64,000 nt of DNA from Robiginitomaculum sp. Its GTDB lineage: Bacteria > Pseudomonadota > Alphaproteobacteria > Caulobacterales > Maricaulaceae. Position numbers and translations under genes: made by a program. Below the pieces are notes generated by a model. The model made no database searches, was not told the DNA's origin, and saw only the letters and a program-made list of their open reading frames with translations. Location: assembly GCA_015485155.1 (NCBI GenBank), contig WFUF01000019.1, forward strand, positions 1-64,000, given 5' to 3'. This document shows positions 17,374-26,420 of the stretch, piece by piece (position 1 is the stretch's first letter; every line of letters starts with the position of its first letter).

Positions 17374-17832
17374 ATGAAAACCCTGTCATTTATTTTTACT
17401 GTATTTGTTCTGGCAATATTTGGCAGCAATGGTGCCTTTGCTGAGACCGGTACGGATCAGCAATCTGTTACCAGGGTTTTGCAGACCTATTCTGCGGCAA
17501 TCAACAAGGGTGATATGGATGCCATGGGCCGCAGCGTAATGGCCGAAGGAAAAGATTTTACAATCTTTGAAGGCGCAGGCAGCGACACGGGCTGGGCCAG
17601 TTATCGTGACCATCATCTGGCACCTGAATTTGCCAATCCTGATCTGAAGTTTCACAAATTCGAGTTTCAGGAAATACAAAGCACTATTGCCGGTGATTGG
17701 GCCTTTGCAACATTTTCCATTGAAAAATCCTACACCTATAAGGGCAAGGATACTGACAAGATGGGGCGAGGCACCGCCATCTTGAAACGTGTCGATGGAG
17801 TTTGGAAAATTAAACACCTTCATACATCATGA
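17374..17832 (+). CDS. Secreted NTF2/SnoaL-like (DUF4440-type) protein
   Basis: 152 residues from the ATG at 17374 (GGAG 7 bases upstream; the ATG at 17368 is closer to the site and less likely). A signal peptide ends at about GAFAET. The body (VTRVLQTYSAAINKGDMDAMGRSVMAEGKDFTIFEG, then WAFATFSIEKSYTYKGKDTDKMGRGTAILKRVDGVWKIKHLHTS) is the cone-shaped NTF2 fold seen in small periplasmic proteins of metal-resistance clusters. No catalytic residues can be assigned. The stop overlaps the next start (ATGA). Confidence 0.75.
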   Translation: MKTLSFIFTVFVLAIFGSNGAFAETGTDQQSVTRVLQTYSAAINKGDMDAMGRSVMAEGKDFTIFEGAGSDTGWASYRDHHLAPEFANPDLKFHKFEFQEIQSTIAGDWAFATFSIEKSYTYKGKDTDKMGRGTAILKRVDGVWKIKHLHTS

Positions 17833-18104
17833 GCGATAAACTTTCAAAAAATCTGTCCTTGCTATCGAAACAGATAGATGAAGAGCGTCTAACCGGTCTG
17901 GAGGCAAAGGTCTGGGAAACCATCAACCAAAATAAAACTTCTGGCTTTGGTTTTGATAGGCTCATGCTATTGAGAGTTGCCTCCATAGCCCTTGTTCTGT
18001 TTATTGGCGGAGTGGTCGGTGCTGATCAAAAGCACACTGACCCGGTATTGATGGCCTTTTCCAATGCCCCCGTCTACAGCATTATGTCGATGATAAAAAA
18101 CTAA
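17829..18104 (+). CDS. Small membrane protein, probable CnrY-like anti-sigma factor
   Basis: 91 residues: a helical cytoplasmic part (1-44), one transmembrane helix (about 45-65, LMLLRVASIALVLFIGGVVGA) and a short periplasmic tail. No domain is recognisable by eye. Length (CnrY is about 95), topology and place directly before a CnrX-like sensor and an ECF sigma factor match the CnrY-X-H order, where the cytoplasmic N-terminus holds the sigma factor. Assignment rests on context and topology, not on sequence identity. The ATG overlaps the preceding stop. Confidence 0.6.
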   Translation: MSDKLSKNLSLLSKQIDEERLTGLEAKVWETINQNKTSGFGFDRLMLLRVASIALVLFIGGVVGADQKHTDPVLMAFSNAPVYSIMSMIKN

Positions 18105-18119
18105 ACGGGGTTTTTGGGG

Positions 18120-18551
18120 ATGCGCAATACTGTATTGGCTATTTTGCTTAGTCTGGTTGCCGGACTTGCCGGGGTGTGGATAGGTAAATCATTGCTGATT
18201 GCCAATGAGTCTGAGCCACCGGACTTGCACGAGGAAATTCACACATCGCTTAATCTGACTGCAGAGCAATTACGGGAGTTTTATGTTCTTGAGGAATCTT
18301 TTGCCAAGCGCAAGCAAGAACTGGAAAACCGTCTAAAAGCAGCCAATGGGTCATTGGCTGATGCAATTCAAAAAGATCATGAGTTTTCCGAGAAAGTCAC
18401 ACAGGCCGGTGCCGAATATATGGAAGTCCTAAGCGAGCTGCAAAAGGAAACCTTACAGCATATTTTCAAGATGCGCGCTGTATTGACGGCAGATCAGGTT
18501 GAAGAGTTCGATGAAATAGTGATCCGCTCGCTCCATGCCGCAACCAACTGA
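18120..18551 (+). CDS. CnrX-like periplasmic metal sensor (heavy-metal resistance family)
   Basis: 143 residues from the ATG at 18120 (a TTG two codons earlier is unlikely). An N-terminal membrane anchor (about 4-24) precedes an all-helical periplasmic domain. The metal-ligand set of CnrX (His42, His46, Glu63, His119, Met123) is reproduced with identical spacing: His37, His41 (HEEIH), Glu58, His114 and Met118 (HIFKM). It should sense metal and signal through the preceding membrane anti-sigma factor. The 3' end overlaps the sigma-factor gene by 17 bases. Confidence 0.82.
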   Translation: MRNTVLAILLSLVAGLAGVWIGKSLLIANESEPPDLHEEIHTSLNLTAEQLREFYVLEESFAKRKQELENRLKAANGSLADAIQKDHEFSEKVTQAGAEYMEVLSELQKETLQHIFKMRAVLTADQVEEFDEIVIRSLHAATN

Positions 18552-19128
18552 CACTGATGAGCAAAGCGACCGGTCGCTGATACAGCGTGCTGCAGGGCAG
18601 GATGACCATGCTTTTACGCTTTTAATGCGAAAATTTAAGTTACCATTGTATAGATTTGCATTGCGGCATGTGGACGATCCTGATGATGCAGAAGATATAG
18701 TGCAAGACACATTTGTTGCCGCGCACCGTAATCTTGGCCGATACAATCCCAAATATGCAGTATCAACCTGGCTTTACCGGATTACACTGAACAAGTGTCG
18801 TGACTTAGGCCGCAAACGAAAAACCCGCAAATTTTTGCTACGAATGACGAGCAAAATCGAGGACCAGGTTACTAACCTTGAATCTGACGACAACCCGGAG
18901 CAGCAAATGCTGGCCCAAAACGAGCTTGGGCAATTGAGCAAGCAAATTGCCAATTTGCCAGATGCTTTGCGAGCGCCACTGATTTTATGTGTAATTGAAG
19001 AAATGAGTCACGGCGAAGCCGCCAAAATATTAGGGATCAGTGTAAAAGCCGTTGAAACCAGAATTTACCGGGCAAGAAAAACTCTGGGTAAGCGCACCAA
19101 TATGACCGTAAAGGATACGGGACACTGA
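18535..19128 (+). CDS. ECF sigma factor, CnrH-like
   Basis: 197 residues. Region 2 (FTLLMRKFKLPLYRFALRHVDDPDDAEDIVQDTFVAAHRNLGRYNPKYAVSTWLYRITLNKCRD) and region 4 (LPDALRAPLILCVIEEMSHGEAAKILGISVKAVETRIYRARKTL) are complete, with no extra domain. It follows the anti-sigma/sensor pair in the order of cnrYXH and is close to CnrH in length (191). It probably activates the copper cluster when metal is sensed; I could not identify its promoter sequence near 13261 or 17829. Confidence 0.88.
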   Translation: MPQPTDTDEQSDRSLIQRAAGQDDHAFTLLMRKFKLPLYRFALRHVDDPDDAEDIVQDTFVAAHRNLGRYNPKYAVSTWLYRITLNKCRDLGRKRKTRKFLLRMTSKIEDQVTNLESDDNPEQQMLAQNELGQLSKQIANLPDALRAPLILCVIEEMSHGEAAKILGISVKAVETRIYRARKTLGKRTNMTVKDTGH

Positions 19129-19169
19129 TACTATAGTTGGCATACATGGCAGTTTAGCTCCTAAACACC

Positions 19170-19350
19170 AGTCCTCAAGTAGCGAAGCGGTAGGACATAA
19201 AAAGAGCTTCCCACTTTTGCTAAAAATGCAAATCTTTATCTGTCGCATTTTTGAACCGCAAAACCGGTTCCCACTTTTGCTAAAAATGCAAATCTTTATC
19301 TGTCGCATTTTTGAACCGCAAAACCGGTTCCCACTTTTGCTAAAAATGCT
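19170..19350 (-). repeat. composite hairpin repeat, copy B, with 60-base tandem duplication
   Basis: On the minus strand, directly after the dctM stop: two full tandem 60-base hairpin units (period exactly 60; unit starts marked by CCCACTTTTG at 19211, 19271 and 19331 on the plus strand), one partial unit, then the TCCTACCGCTTCGCTACTTGAGGA element (about 19172-19196, plus-strand CCTCAAGTAGCGAAGCGG). The two full units are essentially identical. It fills the gap between the convergent sigma-factor and dctM genes. Confidence 0.9.
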
Positions 19351-19351
19351 T

Positions 19352-20938
19352 CTAGCTCCCGTAAATAACTTCCGGTAGCCAGGTTGCAATTTGCGGGAAC
19401 AGCGCCACCAGCACCATCACAATAATCTGGATTGCAACAAAGGGGATCACCCCTTTGTAGATATGGGTGGTGTTTATCTGTTCAGGAGCAACTCCGCGCA
19501 GATAAAACAGTGCAAATCCAAATGGAGGGGTTAAAAAACTGGTTTGCAGATTGATTGCCATCATTACGCCCAGCCATATGGGGTCGACACCCATTTGCAA
19601 CAATACCGGCCCGACTATTGGCACCACAACAAATGTAATTTCTATAAAGTCCAGAAAGAAACCAAGGGCAAACATTAAGGCCATAACCAGTAAAATAGCC
19701 CCGGTAGTGCCAAGTCCGCTTTGAGTTAGAAACTCAGCCACAGTTTCATCACCACCAAGCCCCTTGAATACTAAGGAGAACATGGTTGCTCCAATCAGTA
19801 TTACAAAAACCATTGACGATATTTCAGCGGTTTTGCGGCACACTCCGTGCACAATTTTTGAGGGCCACAGACAATAAAGGGCCGAAGCTATGCCCAAAAC
19901 ACCAATGGCACCAAGTATAAGGCCCAGCCAAATACCAGCACTTTCAATGCCTGTGTTCTGATCCCGGCCAATACGCAGATCAACGAGTTGACTAAGCGCC
20001 AACAGTGCCACCAAAGCTGCGGCTCCTGCCATAATAAATATTTTGGCCTTATTACCAGGTTCTGCCAGCCGATGCCCGGCCAGCAAGGTTGCTCCGAGTG
20101 CGCCAAGGGCAGCAGCATCAGTGGCAGTAGCAATACCGCTTAAAATTGAACCCAATACAGCAAATATCAATGCCAATGGTGCAAACAATACTGAGATCAC
20201 TTCTAAAAATGAGGTACCAACGCCTTCTTTGGCTGGAATGGCCGGAGCGCTTTTGGGGTTGATGATGGCAATAAAAATCACCCAGCAAATATAAAGCGCG
20301 ACCAATAACAGGCCCGGTAATAAGGCGCCGGCAAATAAATCACCTACGGAAATGGTTTTGGGCGAAAACAAACCCTGTGCGCGCTGAGCACTGGCATAGG
20401 CATTGGACATGACATCACCAAGCAGCACCAAAACAATGGAAGGCGGGATGATTTGTCCCAAAGTACCAGATGCGGCAATGCTTCCGGTTGCAAGTTCTGC
20501 TGAATATCCGCGTTTTAGCATGGTTGGTAAGGCAAGCAGACCCATGGTAACCACGGTTGCGCCAACAATACCGGTGGAGGCAGCCAGCAGGGCACCGACC
20601 AAAACCACGGAAATACCCAAGCCGCCGCGCAATGTTCCAAACAAACGTCCCATGGTTTCCAGTAATTCTTCGGCAATTCTGCTGCGCTCCAGCATAACCC
20701 CCATAAAGACAAATAATGGCACAGCCACCAGAACCTGACGTGTCATTACACCGCCATAAATCCGGCTTGGAAAGGCGCGCAATAATGCTTCGTCAAATTG
20801 CCCTGTAGCAATACCAACTCCAGCAAAAATCAAGGCTATTCCGGCCAGAGTGAACGCAACCGGGTATCCGGATAGCAATGCCAATACAGCTATTACAAAC
20901 ATCAACAAGTCCAGATTCTGCACCAGAAAATCCAGCAT
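19352..20938 (-). CDS. dctM: TRAP transporter large permease (DctM type)
   Basis: 528 residues, longer than the usual 420-440. It is a multi-helix membrane protein with GYPVAFTLAGIALIFAGVG near the start and FVFMGVMLERSRIAEELLETMGRLFGTLRGGLGISVVLVGALLAASTGIVGATVVTMGLLALPTMLKRGYSAELATGSIAASGTLGQIIPPSIVLVL, the DctM signature. The extra length is a middle insertion (about 270-350, with more membrane segments). This is the large variant annotated with chloroaromatic or mannitol-type TRAP systems, but the true substrate is unknown. One base separates it from dctQ. Confidence 0.92.
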   Translation of the reverse strand: MLDFLVQNLDLLMFVIAVLALLSGYPVAFTLAGIALIFAGVGIATGQFDEALLRAFPSRIYGGVMTRQVLVAVPLFVFMGVMLERSRIAEELLETMGRLFGTLRGGLGISVVLVGALLAASTGIVGATVVTMGLLALPTMLKRGYSAELATGSIAASGTLGQIIPPSIVLVLLGDVMSNAYASAQRAQGLFSPKTISVGDLFAGALLPGLLLVALYICWVIFIAIINPKSAPAIPAKEGVGTSFLEVISVLFAPLALIFAVLGSILSGIATATDAAALGALGATLLAGHRLAEPGNKAKIFIMAGAAALVALLALSQLVDLRIGRDQNTGIESAGIWLGLILGAIGVLGIASALYCLWPSKIVHGVCRKTAEISSMVFVILIGATMFSLVFKGLGGDETVAEFLTQSGLGTTGAILLVMALMFALGFFLDFIEITFVVVPIVGPVLLQMGVDPIWLGVMMAINLQTSFLTPPFGFALFYLRGVAPEQINTTHIYKGVIPFVAIQIIVMVLVALFPQIATWLPEVIYGS

Positions 20939-20939
20939 G

Positions 20940-21590
20940 TCAGATCATCTCCACATGGGTTTTTGCGGCAATTACCGGATGTCCGGTCAATTGCAATATA
21001 GCGCGCAATACCTGTGCAGAGGCCTGCAGTAACACCAAAACTGCAAATGCCGGAATTGCGGATTTCAACAGGAATACCAGATGCAATCCATCAGCCTCAG
21101 GGGAGCCTTCGAGAAACTTCCACGCCTGAGCAACATAACCATGAGAAAAAACCAGAATAAGCAGGCACACCGGGATCAGGAACACTAATGACCCTAGCAA
21201 ATCCACAATGGTTTTCTGGGTCAGGCTCAGTCGTCCAAACACAACATCAACCCGCACATGGCCATCATGTAACAGGGTTCCACCAGCAGCAAACAGGAAC
21301 AGGCCCGCATGCAGGTAAATCACCGCTTCCTGGCCCTTTAGGGAGCCAAGGCCAAACACATAGCGGCCAACTACCAACAAGGCTGTGAGTAAAACCATGG
21401 CCAGAGCGAACCATTTTACCAGCTCAATCAAGGCTTCACTGAAGCTGTCCGTTAGCTTGATCAATGTTGTGGCCATCCGGGTCAAGCCGTCTGATTGCCT
21501 AAACCAAAAGCTGCGCACGCCCAGTATAAGTGCAATTACCAGTAACGGATTGAGCAGCAGTAATAACCAGAAATAGTTTAGTCCGTTCAC
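20940..21590 (-). CDS. dctQ: TRAP transporter small permease (DctQ type)
   Basis: 216 residues with five hydrophobic segments, one more than usual, at the N-terminus (FWLLLLLNPLLVIALILGV). Typical DctQ features are VKWFALAMVLLTALLVVGRYVFGLGSLKGQEAVIYLHAGLFLFAAGGTLLHDGHVRVDV. It pairs with DctM in the inner membrane. The start overlaps the dctP stop by four bases (ATGA). Confidence 0.9.
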   Translation of the reverse strand: MNGLNYFWLLLLLNPLLVIALILGVRSFWFRQSDGLTRMATTLIKLTDSFSEALIELVKWFALAMVLLTALLVVGRYVFGLGSLKGQEAVIYLHAGLFLFAAGGTLLHDGHVRVDVVFGRLSLTQKTIVDLLGSLVFLIPVCLLILVFSHGYVAQAWKFLEGSPEADGLHLVFLLKSAIPAFAVLVLLQASAQVLRAILQLTGHPVIAAKTHVEMI

Positions 21591-22711
21591 AGTTCACGGA
21601 CTCGAAAATAAGCGCCTTCGCCATAGCGTGCCATTTGTCTCGATCCGGCCAGTGCGGACATATAGCTGTCATAAATGGCCCTGGTCTGTGCATCTGCATT
21701 GCCGACTGTGCTTAATACGTCTTTGGCTGCCGTGTTTAAGGCTCTCCAGATATCATCGGAGAATGTGCGCATTTGTACGCCGTGCTGCTCGGTCAGAACC
21801 TTAAGAGCAAGCTGGTTTTCCCATGCAAATTCCGCCGGAGTATTGGCATTGGCCTGCGCGCAGGCGGTCTGAATGGCGAGTTTCTCAGTAGCGCTCAATG
21901 AATTCCATACATCAAGATTAATGCCACAGGAAAGAATCGGCCCTGGTTCATGAAAGCCCGGGCCATAATAATAGGAGGCTTCGCGATAAAACCCAAACGC
22001 CAGATCATTCCACGGCCCAACCCATTCAGTGGCATCAATGGCACCGGATTGCAGGGCCTGATAAATGGCTCCTCCAGAAAGCAGTTTTGGCACGCCGCCA
22101 ACGGCTTTTAATACATCTCCGCCAAGTCCGGGTATGCGCATTACCAGCCCGCGAAAATCATCAATAGTGTTAATTTCACGCTTGAACCAGCCGCCCATCT
22201 GGGTTCCGGTGGATCCGGCGGCCATGGCAATGATATTAAATTGGGCTGAAAGGTTTTGCCATAATTTATTCCCTCCGCCATATTGCATCCATGACAGGGT
22301 TTCCATGGCGGTCATGCCAAACGGCACCGCAGCAAAAAACGCAAACCCCTTGGACTTTCCCTGCCAGTAATAGTCCGCCGCATGGTACATGTCAGCAGCA
22401 CCAGAGGACACATTGTCAAACTCCTGATGAGCCGGAACCAACTCGCCTGCACCATAGACTTTTATATCCAGCGAACCTTCCGTTAGCTCATTTACGGTTT
22501 TTGCAATGGTATCAGCGGTTGTACCAAGTCCGGGAAATTGCGCAGGCCATGATGTTACCATGCGTAATTTGCGGGACTTTTTCGTGTGTACCGCAGCAGC
22601 ACTGACAGTTTGGGCGGTATTGGTTTCATCAGCCGCAGAACAGGCGCCTATCAATCCGGTTAGCCCAAGTCCGCCAGCAGTTAATATTTTACGCCGGTCA
22701 ATTTTATCCAT
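21587..22711 (-). CDS. dctP: TRAP transporter substrate-binding protein (DctP family)
   Basis: 374 residues. The N-terminus DRRKILTAGGLGLTGLIGAC combines a twin-arginine motif with a lipobox (LIGAC), so it is probably a Tat-exported lipoprotein or tethered binding protein. Family features: LRMVTSWPAQFPGLGTTADTIAKTVNELTEGSLDIKVYGAGELVPAHQEFDNVSSGAADMYHAADYYWQGK and GATEWVGPWND-like segment (IDATEWVGPWNDLAFGFY). This subfamily is linked with 2-oxo or monocarboxylic acid uptake; substrate not provable here. The start overlaps the bpt stop by 8 bases. Confidence 0.92.
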   Translation of the reverse strand: MDKIDRRKILTAGGLGLTGLIGACSAADETNTAQTVSAAAVHTKKSRKLRMVTSWPAQFPGLGTTADTIAKTVNELTEGSLDIKVYGAGELVPAHQEFDNVSSGAADMYHAADYYWQGKSKGFAFFAAVPFGMTAMETLSWMQYGGGNKLWQNLSAQFNIIAMAAGSTGTQMGGWFKREINTIDDFRGLVMRIPGLGGDVLKAVGGVPKLLSGGAIYQALQSGAIDATEWVGPWNDLAFGFYREASYYYGPGFHEPGPILSCGINLDVWNSLSATEKLAIQTACAQANANTPAEFAWENQLALKVLTEQHGVQMRTFSDDIWRALNTAAKDVLSTVGNADAQTRAIYDSYMSALAGSRQMARYGEGAYFRVREL

Positions 22712-23438
22712 CGCTGATTTCCCCTAATACTTCCCATGTTGTATCTTGCATTACTTCCAAAGGCACAAAGCGTTGCTTGTAACTCATTTTTGGACTGTTT
22801 TCTATCCAGAACCCCAGATAAAGATACTGTTTGCTTTCTTGTTTGGCCCGTTCGATATTTTCCAAAATCATAAAATTCCCTAATGATCTCTTTGCCAGCT
22901 TTGGATCAAAAAAGCTATAGACCATTGATGGCCCATCAGCCAATTGGTCAATAAGAGCCGAAGCCAGCAATGTGCCTGCTTTATCGCGATAATCCACCAA
23001 TTCAGTGACCAGACAGGTTTCTTCGATCAATTCGGCAAAATCTGTTTTGCTCATGCCTTCCATTCCACCGGATTTATGTCTGGCCACCAGATATTTGCTG
23101 ATTAGTGCATAGTGCTCAGCATCGGCCACGGGCGGGCCGATGGTTCTTATCAGGTCGGAATTGCGGCGCAAAATTCGTTTCATGGAGCGTGAGGCAGTAA
23201 ATTTCTGCACTAAAACCCGGCTTGATTTGCACTGCTTACATGTGGGACATGCCGGACGATAAGCAATATTCTGGGCCCTGCGGAACCCGATATTGGTTAG
23301 TTGATCGTTGATATTGCGGCCATTGGTTTTGTCCAGATATGTAAATATTTTTACTTCATCCTGATCCGGCAAATAGGGGCAGGGGCCGGGTATTGTCATA
23401 AAGAAATTAATGTGTTGCGTGGACAATTGCGAGCTCAT
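22704..23438 (-). CDS. bpt: Aspartate/glutamate leucyl-tRNA-protein transferase (Bpt/Ate1 family)
   Basis: 244 residues. It appends an amino acid (leucine in bacterial Bpt) to N-terminal Asp/Glu of proteins, marking them for ClpS-ClpAP. Motifs: CPYLPDQDEVKIFTYL, GFRRAQNIAYRPACPTCKQCKSSRVLV with the conserved cysteine set, and DPKLAKRSLGNFMILENIERAKQESKQYLYLGFWIENSPKMSYKQRFVPLE. AAGG lies 6 bases before the ATG, and the ATG directly abuts the TAA of the SLC13 gene. It shares a transcript with the transporter genes without an obvious functional link. Confidence 0.94.
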   Translation of the reverse strand: MSSQLSTQHINFFMTIPGPCPYLPDQDEVKIFTYLDKTNGRNINDQLTNIGFRRAQNIAYRPACPTCKQCKSSRVLVQKFTASRSMKRILRRNSDLIRTIGPPVADAEHYALISKYLVARHKSGGMEGMSKTDFAELIEETCLVTELVDYRDKAGTLLASALIDQLADGPSMVYSFFDPKLAKRSLGNFMILENIERAKQESKQYLYLGFWIENSPKMSYKQRFVPLEVMQDTTWEVLGEISDG

Positions 23439-25277
23439 TTACAACCTTAAGAAGAATGGTGCTGCGATAGCAAATGTCAGCCACAACAATAAAATCAACG
23501 GTGCTCCAACACGTACATAATCAAGGAATTTATAATGACCCGGCCCCATTACCAGTAAATTAGTTTGGTAGGCTATGGGCGTGGCAAAAGAACAATTGGC
23601 AGCATAAATTACGGTCAAAACTGCAGCCACGGCCAATTTAGCCTGTTCTTCCGGTGAGTTTGCAAATGCCTCGGTTGCACGCACCGCAATGGGTGCGAAT
23701 AAAACGGCGGTGGCGGCATTTGACATAATATTGGTAAGCAGGGCCACTACCCCAAACAGGCCGATCAGCAACCCCATTACGCCAAAGGGTGAAGCTATGG
23801 CAACTGCTGTTTGCGCAATCAGATCGGCACCACCTACGGCCTGCAGGGATCCACCCATGGCAAAGGCTGCACCGATCAGTAGAAAAATCCGCAAATCAAG
23901 CGCACGAACAGCTTGACGCAAGTTCAGACACTTGCTGGCAATCATGGCAATTGCACCTGCAAAAGCTGCGTGCAATATAGGCAAAATGCCGGTAACGGCC
24001 AATAATACAATCGCGGCAAAAATCACCCGGGCAATTGCCGCACGGCGAATATCCGGCACCTCACTCATTGACCATAGCAAGACCAGCAAATCGCGATCAT
24101 GGCGCAGTTCATGCAAATCCTTGCGGGCACCAAAAATCAACAAATCATCCCCGCCCTGCAAACGAATGGATGATAAAGGCCTGCGCACCATTTTGGCTTT
24201 GCGTTCAATACCAAGCACAATACAGCCGGTGCGTGAGCGAAACCCGGTACTGGCCAGACTCTGGCCGACATAACGACCATGAGGAGCTACAACCGCTTCG
24301 GTTAGGGCCAGCTCGCCTGCCGGATCACCATTGCTATTGTCACCACCGGTGCGCAGCATGCTGGAGAGCAGGCTGGCATCGGATTTTAGAAGGTCATAAA
24401 GAGCGGTACGGGTGGCGGCGATAGTCAATATATCACCAGCCTGTAATTTGGCCTCGTCTGCAAAGGGGGGCAGAAAAGTTTTATCGCCCCGGCGCACCAT
24501 GCTGACGGTCATTGTATTTAGCCGAGGAAACATGCCTGCTACGGGTTCATCTCCTTCGTGGGCATGGCCCGGTGTTATTTCTATCTGGGCAACATATTGC
24601 CTGCCAGTGCCATTATCGTCTTCGGCAGGAACCCGCTCAGGGGTCAATTTTCTGCCAATAGTGGCAAGATAAACAAGACCAACAGCCGCAAGAACCAGGC
24701 CCAGCGGGGTCTGGGTGAAAAAGCCCAGGCTAAAATCTGTTGTCTGAACCAATACATCCGCGACCAGAAGATTGGTGGAGGAACCAATCAGGGTCACCAT
24801 ACCGGCAAGAATGGAAACATAAGATAAGGGTATCATTACCGCCGAGGCGGAGGTACCTGTCTTGGCGGCAATTGAAACCAGCACCGGGATAAACATTATT
24901 ACCACCGGCGTATTGTTGATGAAGGCGCTGATGGTCATGACAAACAGAAATAATGCCAAAATTGTTGCAATTGGACTTTTCTCGTGCATCCGCGCCAAAA
25001 ACCTCGAGGGAGATTCCATGGCTCCGGTTTGAAAAATGCCTTGTCCCACCACCAGCAAAGCCAAAATTGTAATGAGTGCCGGATTGGCAAATCCGGCCAA
25101 AATCTGTGTGGGGCCAAAGACAACGCCTTCTACGGGCAGCAATTGGAAAAACACCAGATAAAAGGCAATGGCAGCAACAGATACAATCTCAATGGAATAT
25201 CGCTCCAGAGCATAGGCAAGGATAATGGCAATTACTGATGCGCTAATGATCCATAATTGAAAAATTGTCAGTGTCAC
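23439..25277 (-). CDS. SLC13-family permease with two TrkA-C domains
   Basis: 612 residues. The N-terminal membrane half (GFANPALITILALLVVGQGIFQTGAMESPSRFLARMHEKSP, AFINNTPVVIMFIPVL) and C-terminal half (TNIMSNAATAVLFAPIAVRA, SFATPIAYQTNLLVMGPGHYKFLDYVRVGAPL) bear the two Na/dicarboxylate-type signatures. Between them (about 220-390) lie two soluble RCK-C/TrkA-C ligand-binding domains. Such proteins transport sulfate or organic acids; the substrate is undetermined. It starts with GTG; AAGGG is 8 bases upstream. Confidence 0.92.
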   Translation of the reverse strand: MTLTIFQLWIISASVIAIILAYALERYSIEIVSVAAIAFYLVFFQLLPVEGVVFGPTQILAGFANPALITILALLVVGQGIFQTGAMESPSRFLARMHEKSPIATILALFLFVMTISAFINNTPVVIMFIPVLVSIAAKTGTSASAVMIPLSYVSILAGMVTLIGSSTNLLVADVLVQTTDFSLGFFTQTPLGLVLAAVGLVYLATIGRKLTPERVPAEDDNGTGRQYVAQIEITPGHAHEGDEPVAGMFPRLNTMTVSMVRRGDKTFLPPFADEAKLQAGDILTIAATRTALYDLLKSDASLLSSMLRTGGDNSNGDPAGELALTEAVVAPHGRYVGQSLASTGFRSRTGCIVLGIERKAKMVRRPLSSIRLQGGDDLLIFGARKDLHELRHDRDLLVLLWSMSEVPDIRRAAIARVIFAAIVLLAVTGILPILHAAFAGAIAMIASKCLNLRQAVRALDLRIFLLIGAAFAMGGSLQAVGGADLIAQTAVAIASPFGVMGLLIGLFGVVALLTNIMSNAATAVLFAPIAVRATEAFANSPEEQAKLAVAAVLTVIYAANCSFATPIAYQTNLLVMGPGHYKFLDYVRVGAPLILLLWLTFAIAAPFFLRL

Positions 25278-25401
25278 AATACATGCCCTTAAAATGCCTG
25301 AATTATATCGAATCTACGGTATCAGAAAATTTTAACTTGGCACCCATTAGATTATATCTTTTACGGCAAGTAATCTTTATGGCCTGTTGCGGAGAGAATA
25401 A

Positions 25402-26394
25402 ATGACGACGAGCAAATCAAATATAAAGGCGCCGGCGGCCAATGATCAAACAGAAGATCAGACAGAAGCTAATCTGACGGGTTCCATTCAGAAAATTGAA
25501 GAAAAGCCGCTACATCATCTTGCAACCATTCGCCATGATGCCGAAACCGGGCGCGATCACTTTGAGAATGAAACCTATCCTTATGCGAAAAAACTAAAGC
25601 GCAAGGAATATGAAAAGCACAAGGCCGCCTTGCAGGTTGAACTTCTCAAGATGCAGCGCTGGGTTGAGAGAAGTGGTCAAAAAATAATCATGATTTTTGA
25701 AGGGCGTGATGCAGCCGGTAAAGGGGGCACCATAAAACGCATTACCGAACACCTAAATCCACGCGGTGCGCGGGTGATTGCCCTGGCAAAGCCAACAGAA
25801 CGTGAAAGAAACCAATGGTTTTTTCAGCGCTATATACGCCATTTACCCACAGCCGGCGAAATAGTCCTGTTTGACCGTTCATGGTATAATCGTGCCGGGG
25901 TTGAGCGAGTGATGAATTTTTGCGAACCGGCAGAATATCTTGAGTTCATGCGGCAGGTGCCGGAACTTGAACGTATGCTGGTTCGTTCCGGTATCAGGAT
26001 CTTCAAGTTCTGGTTTTCAGTAACCCGTGACGAACAATTGCGCCGATTCAAATCCCGGGAGTTCGACCCACTAAAGCAATGGAAGCTCTCTCCTGTGGAT
26101 CGGGCCTCTTTGAACAAATGGGAGGATTATACCGAAGCCAAGGAAGCAATGTTCTTTTATACGGACACTGCTGATGCTCCATGGACCATAATCAAATCAA
26201 ACGACAAGAAACGGGCACGTCTGGAATGTATGCAATACATATTAAGCAGCCTTCCCTACCCTAACAAGAATGAAAAGCTTGTGCGCGGCCCTGATCCGTT
26301 AATCGTCGGCGGCACTCATCATGTAATTGGTAAGTCTGAACATATTTTGGAAAACACCATGCATCTGGGCCGCAACCATGATGGTGACACTTAA
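25402..26394 (+). CDS. ppk2: Polyphosphate kinase 2
   Basis: 330 residues. It has Walker A GRDAAGKGGT (about 101-110), then HLNPRGARVIALAKPTERERNQWFFQRYIRHLPTAGEIVLFDRSWYNRAGVERVMNFC with the lid arginines and Asp of the Walker B-like DRSWYNR. It transfers phosphate between polyphosphate and nucleoside phosphates. An about 75-residue charged N-terminal extension precedes the kinase core, as in many class I PPK2s. GGAGAG is six bases before the ATG. Monocistronic, divergent from the SLC13 gene. Confidence 0.95.
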   Translation: MTTSKSNIKAPAANDQTEDQTEANLTGSIQKIEEKPLHHLATIRHDAETGRDHFENETYPYAKKLKRKEYEKHKAALQVELLKMQRWVERSGQKIIMIFEGRDAAGKGGTIKRITEHLNPRGARVIALAKPTERERNQWFFQRYIRHLPTAGEIVLFDRSWYNRAGVERVMNFCEPAEYLEFMRQVPELERMLVRSGIRIFKFWFSVTRDEQLRRFKSREFDPLKQWKLSPVDRASLNKWEDYTEAKEAMFFYTDTADAPWTIIKSNDKKRARLECMQYILSSLPYPNKNEKLVRGPDPLIVGGTHHVIGKSEHILENTMHLGRNHDGDT

Positions 26395-26420
26395 GGGTCA
26401 GCTAAAATATCAGTTCGTTC

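Noticed and set aside
19170-19350. CRISPR-like array
   Set aside because: Two tandem copies with no variable spacers and no cas genes; a tandem hairpin repeat.
19030-19389. 119-codon minus-strand frame with repeated IFSKSGNRFCGSKMRQIKIC
   Set aside because: Repeated peptide is the translation of the 60-base DNA hairpin repeat, not a protein.
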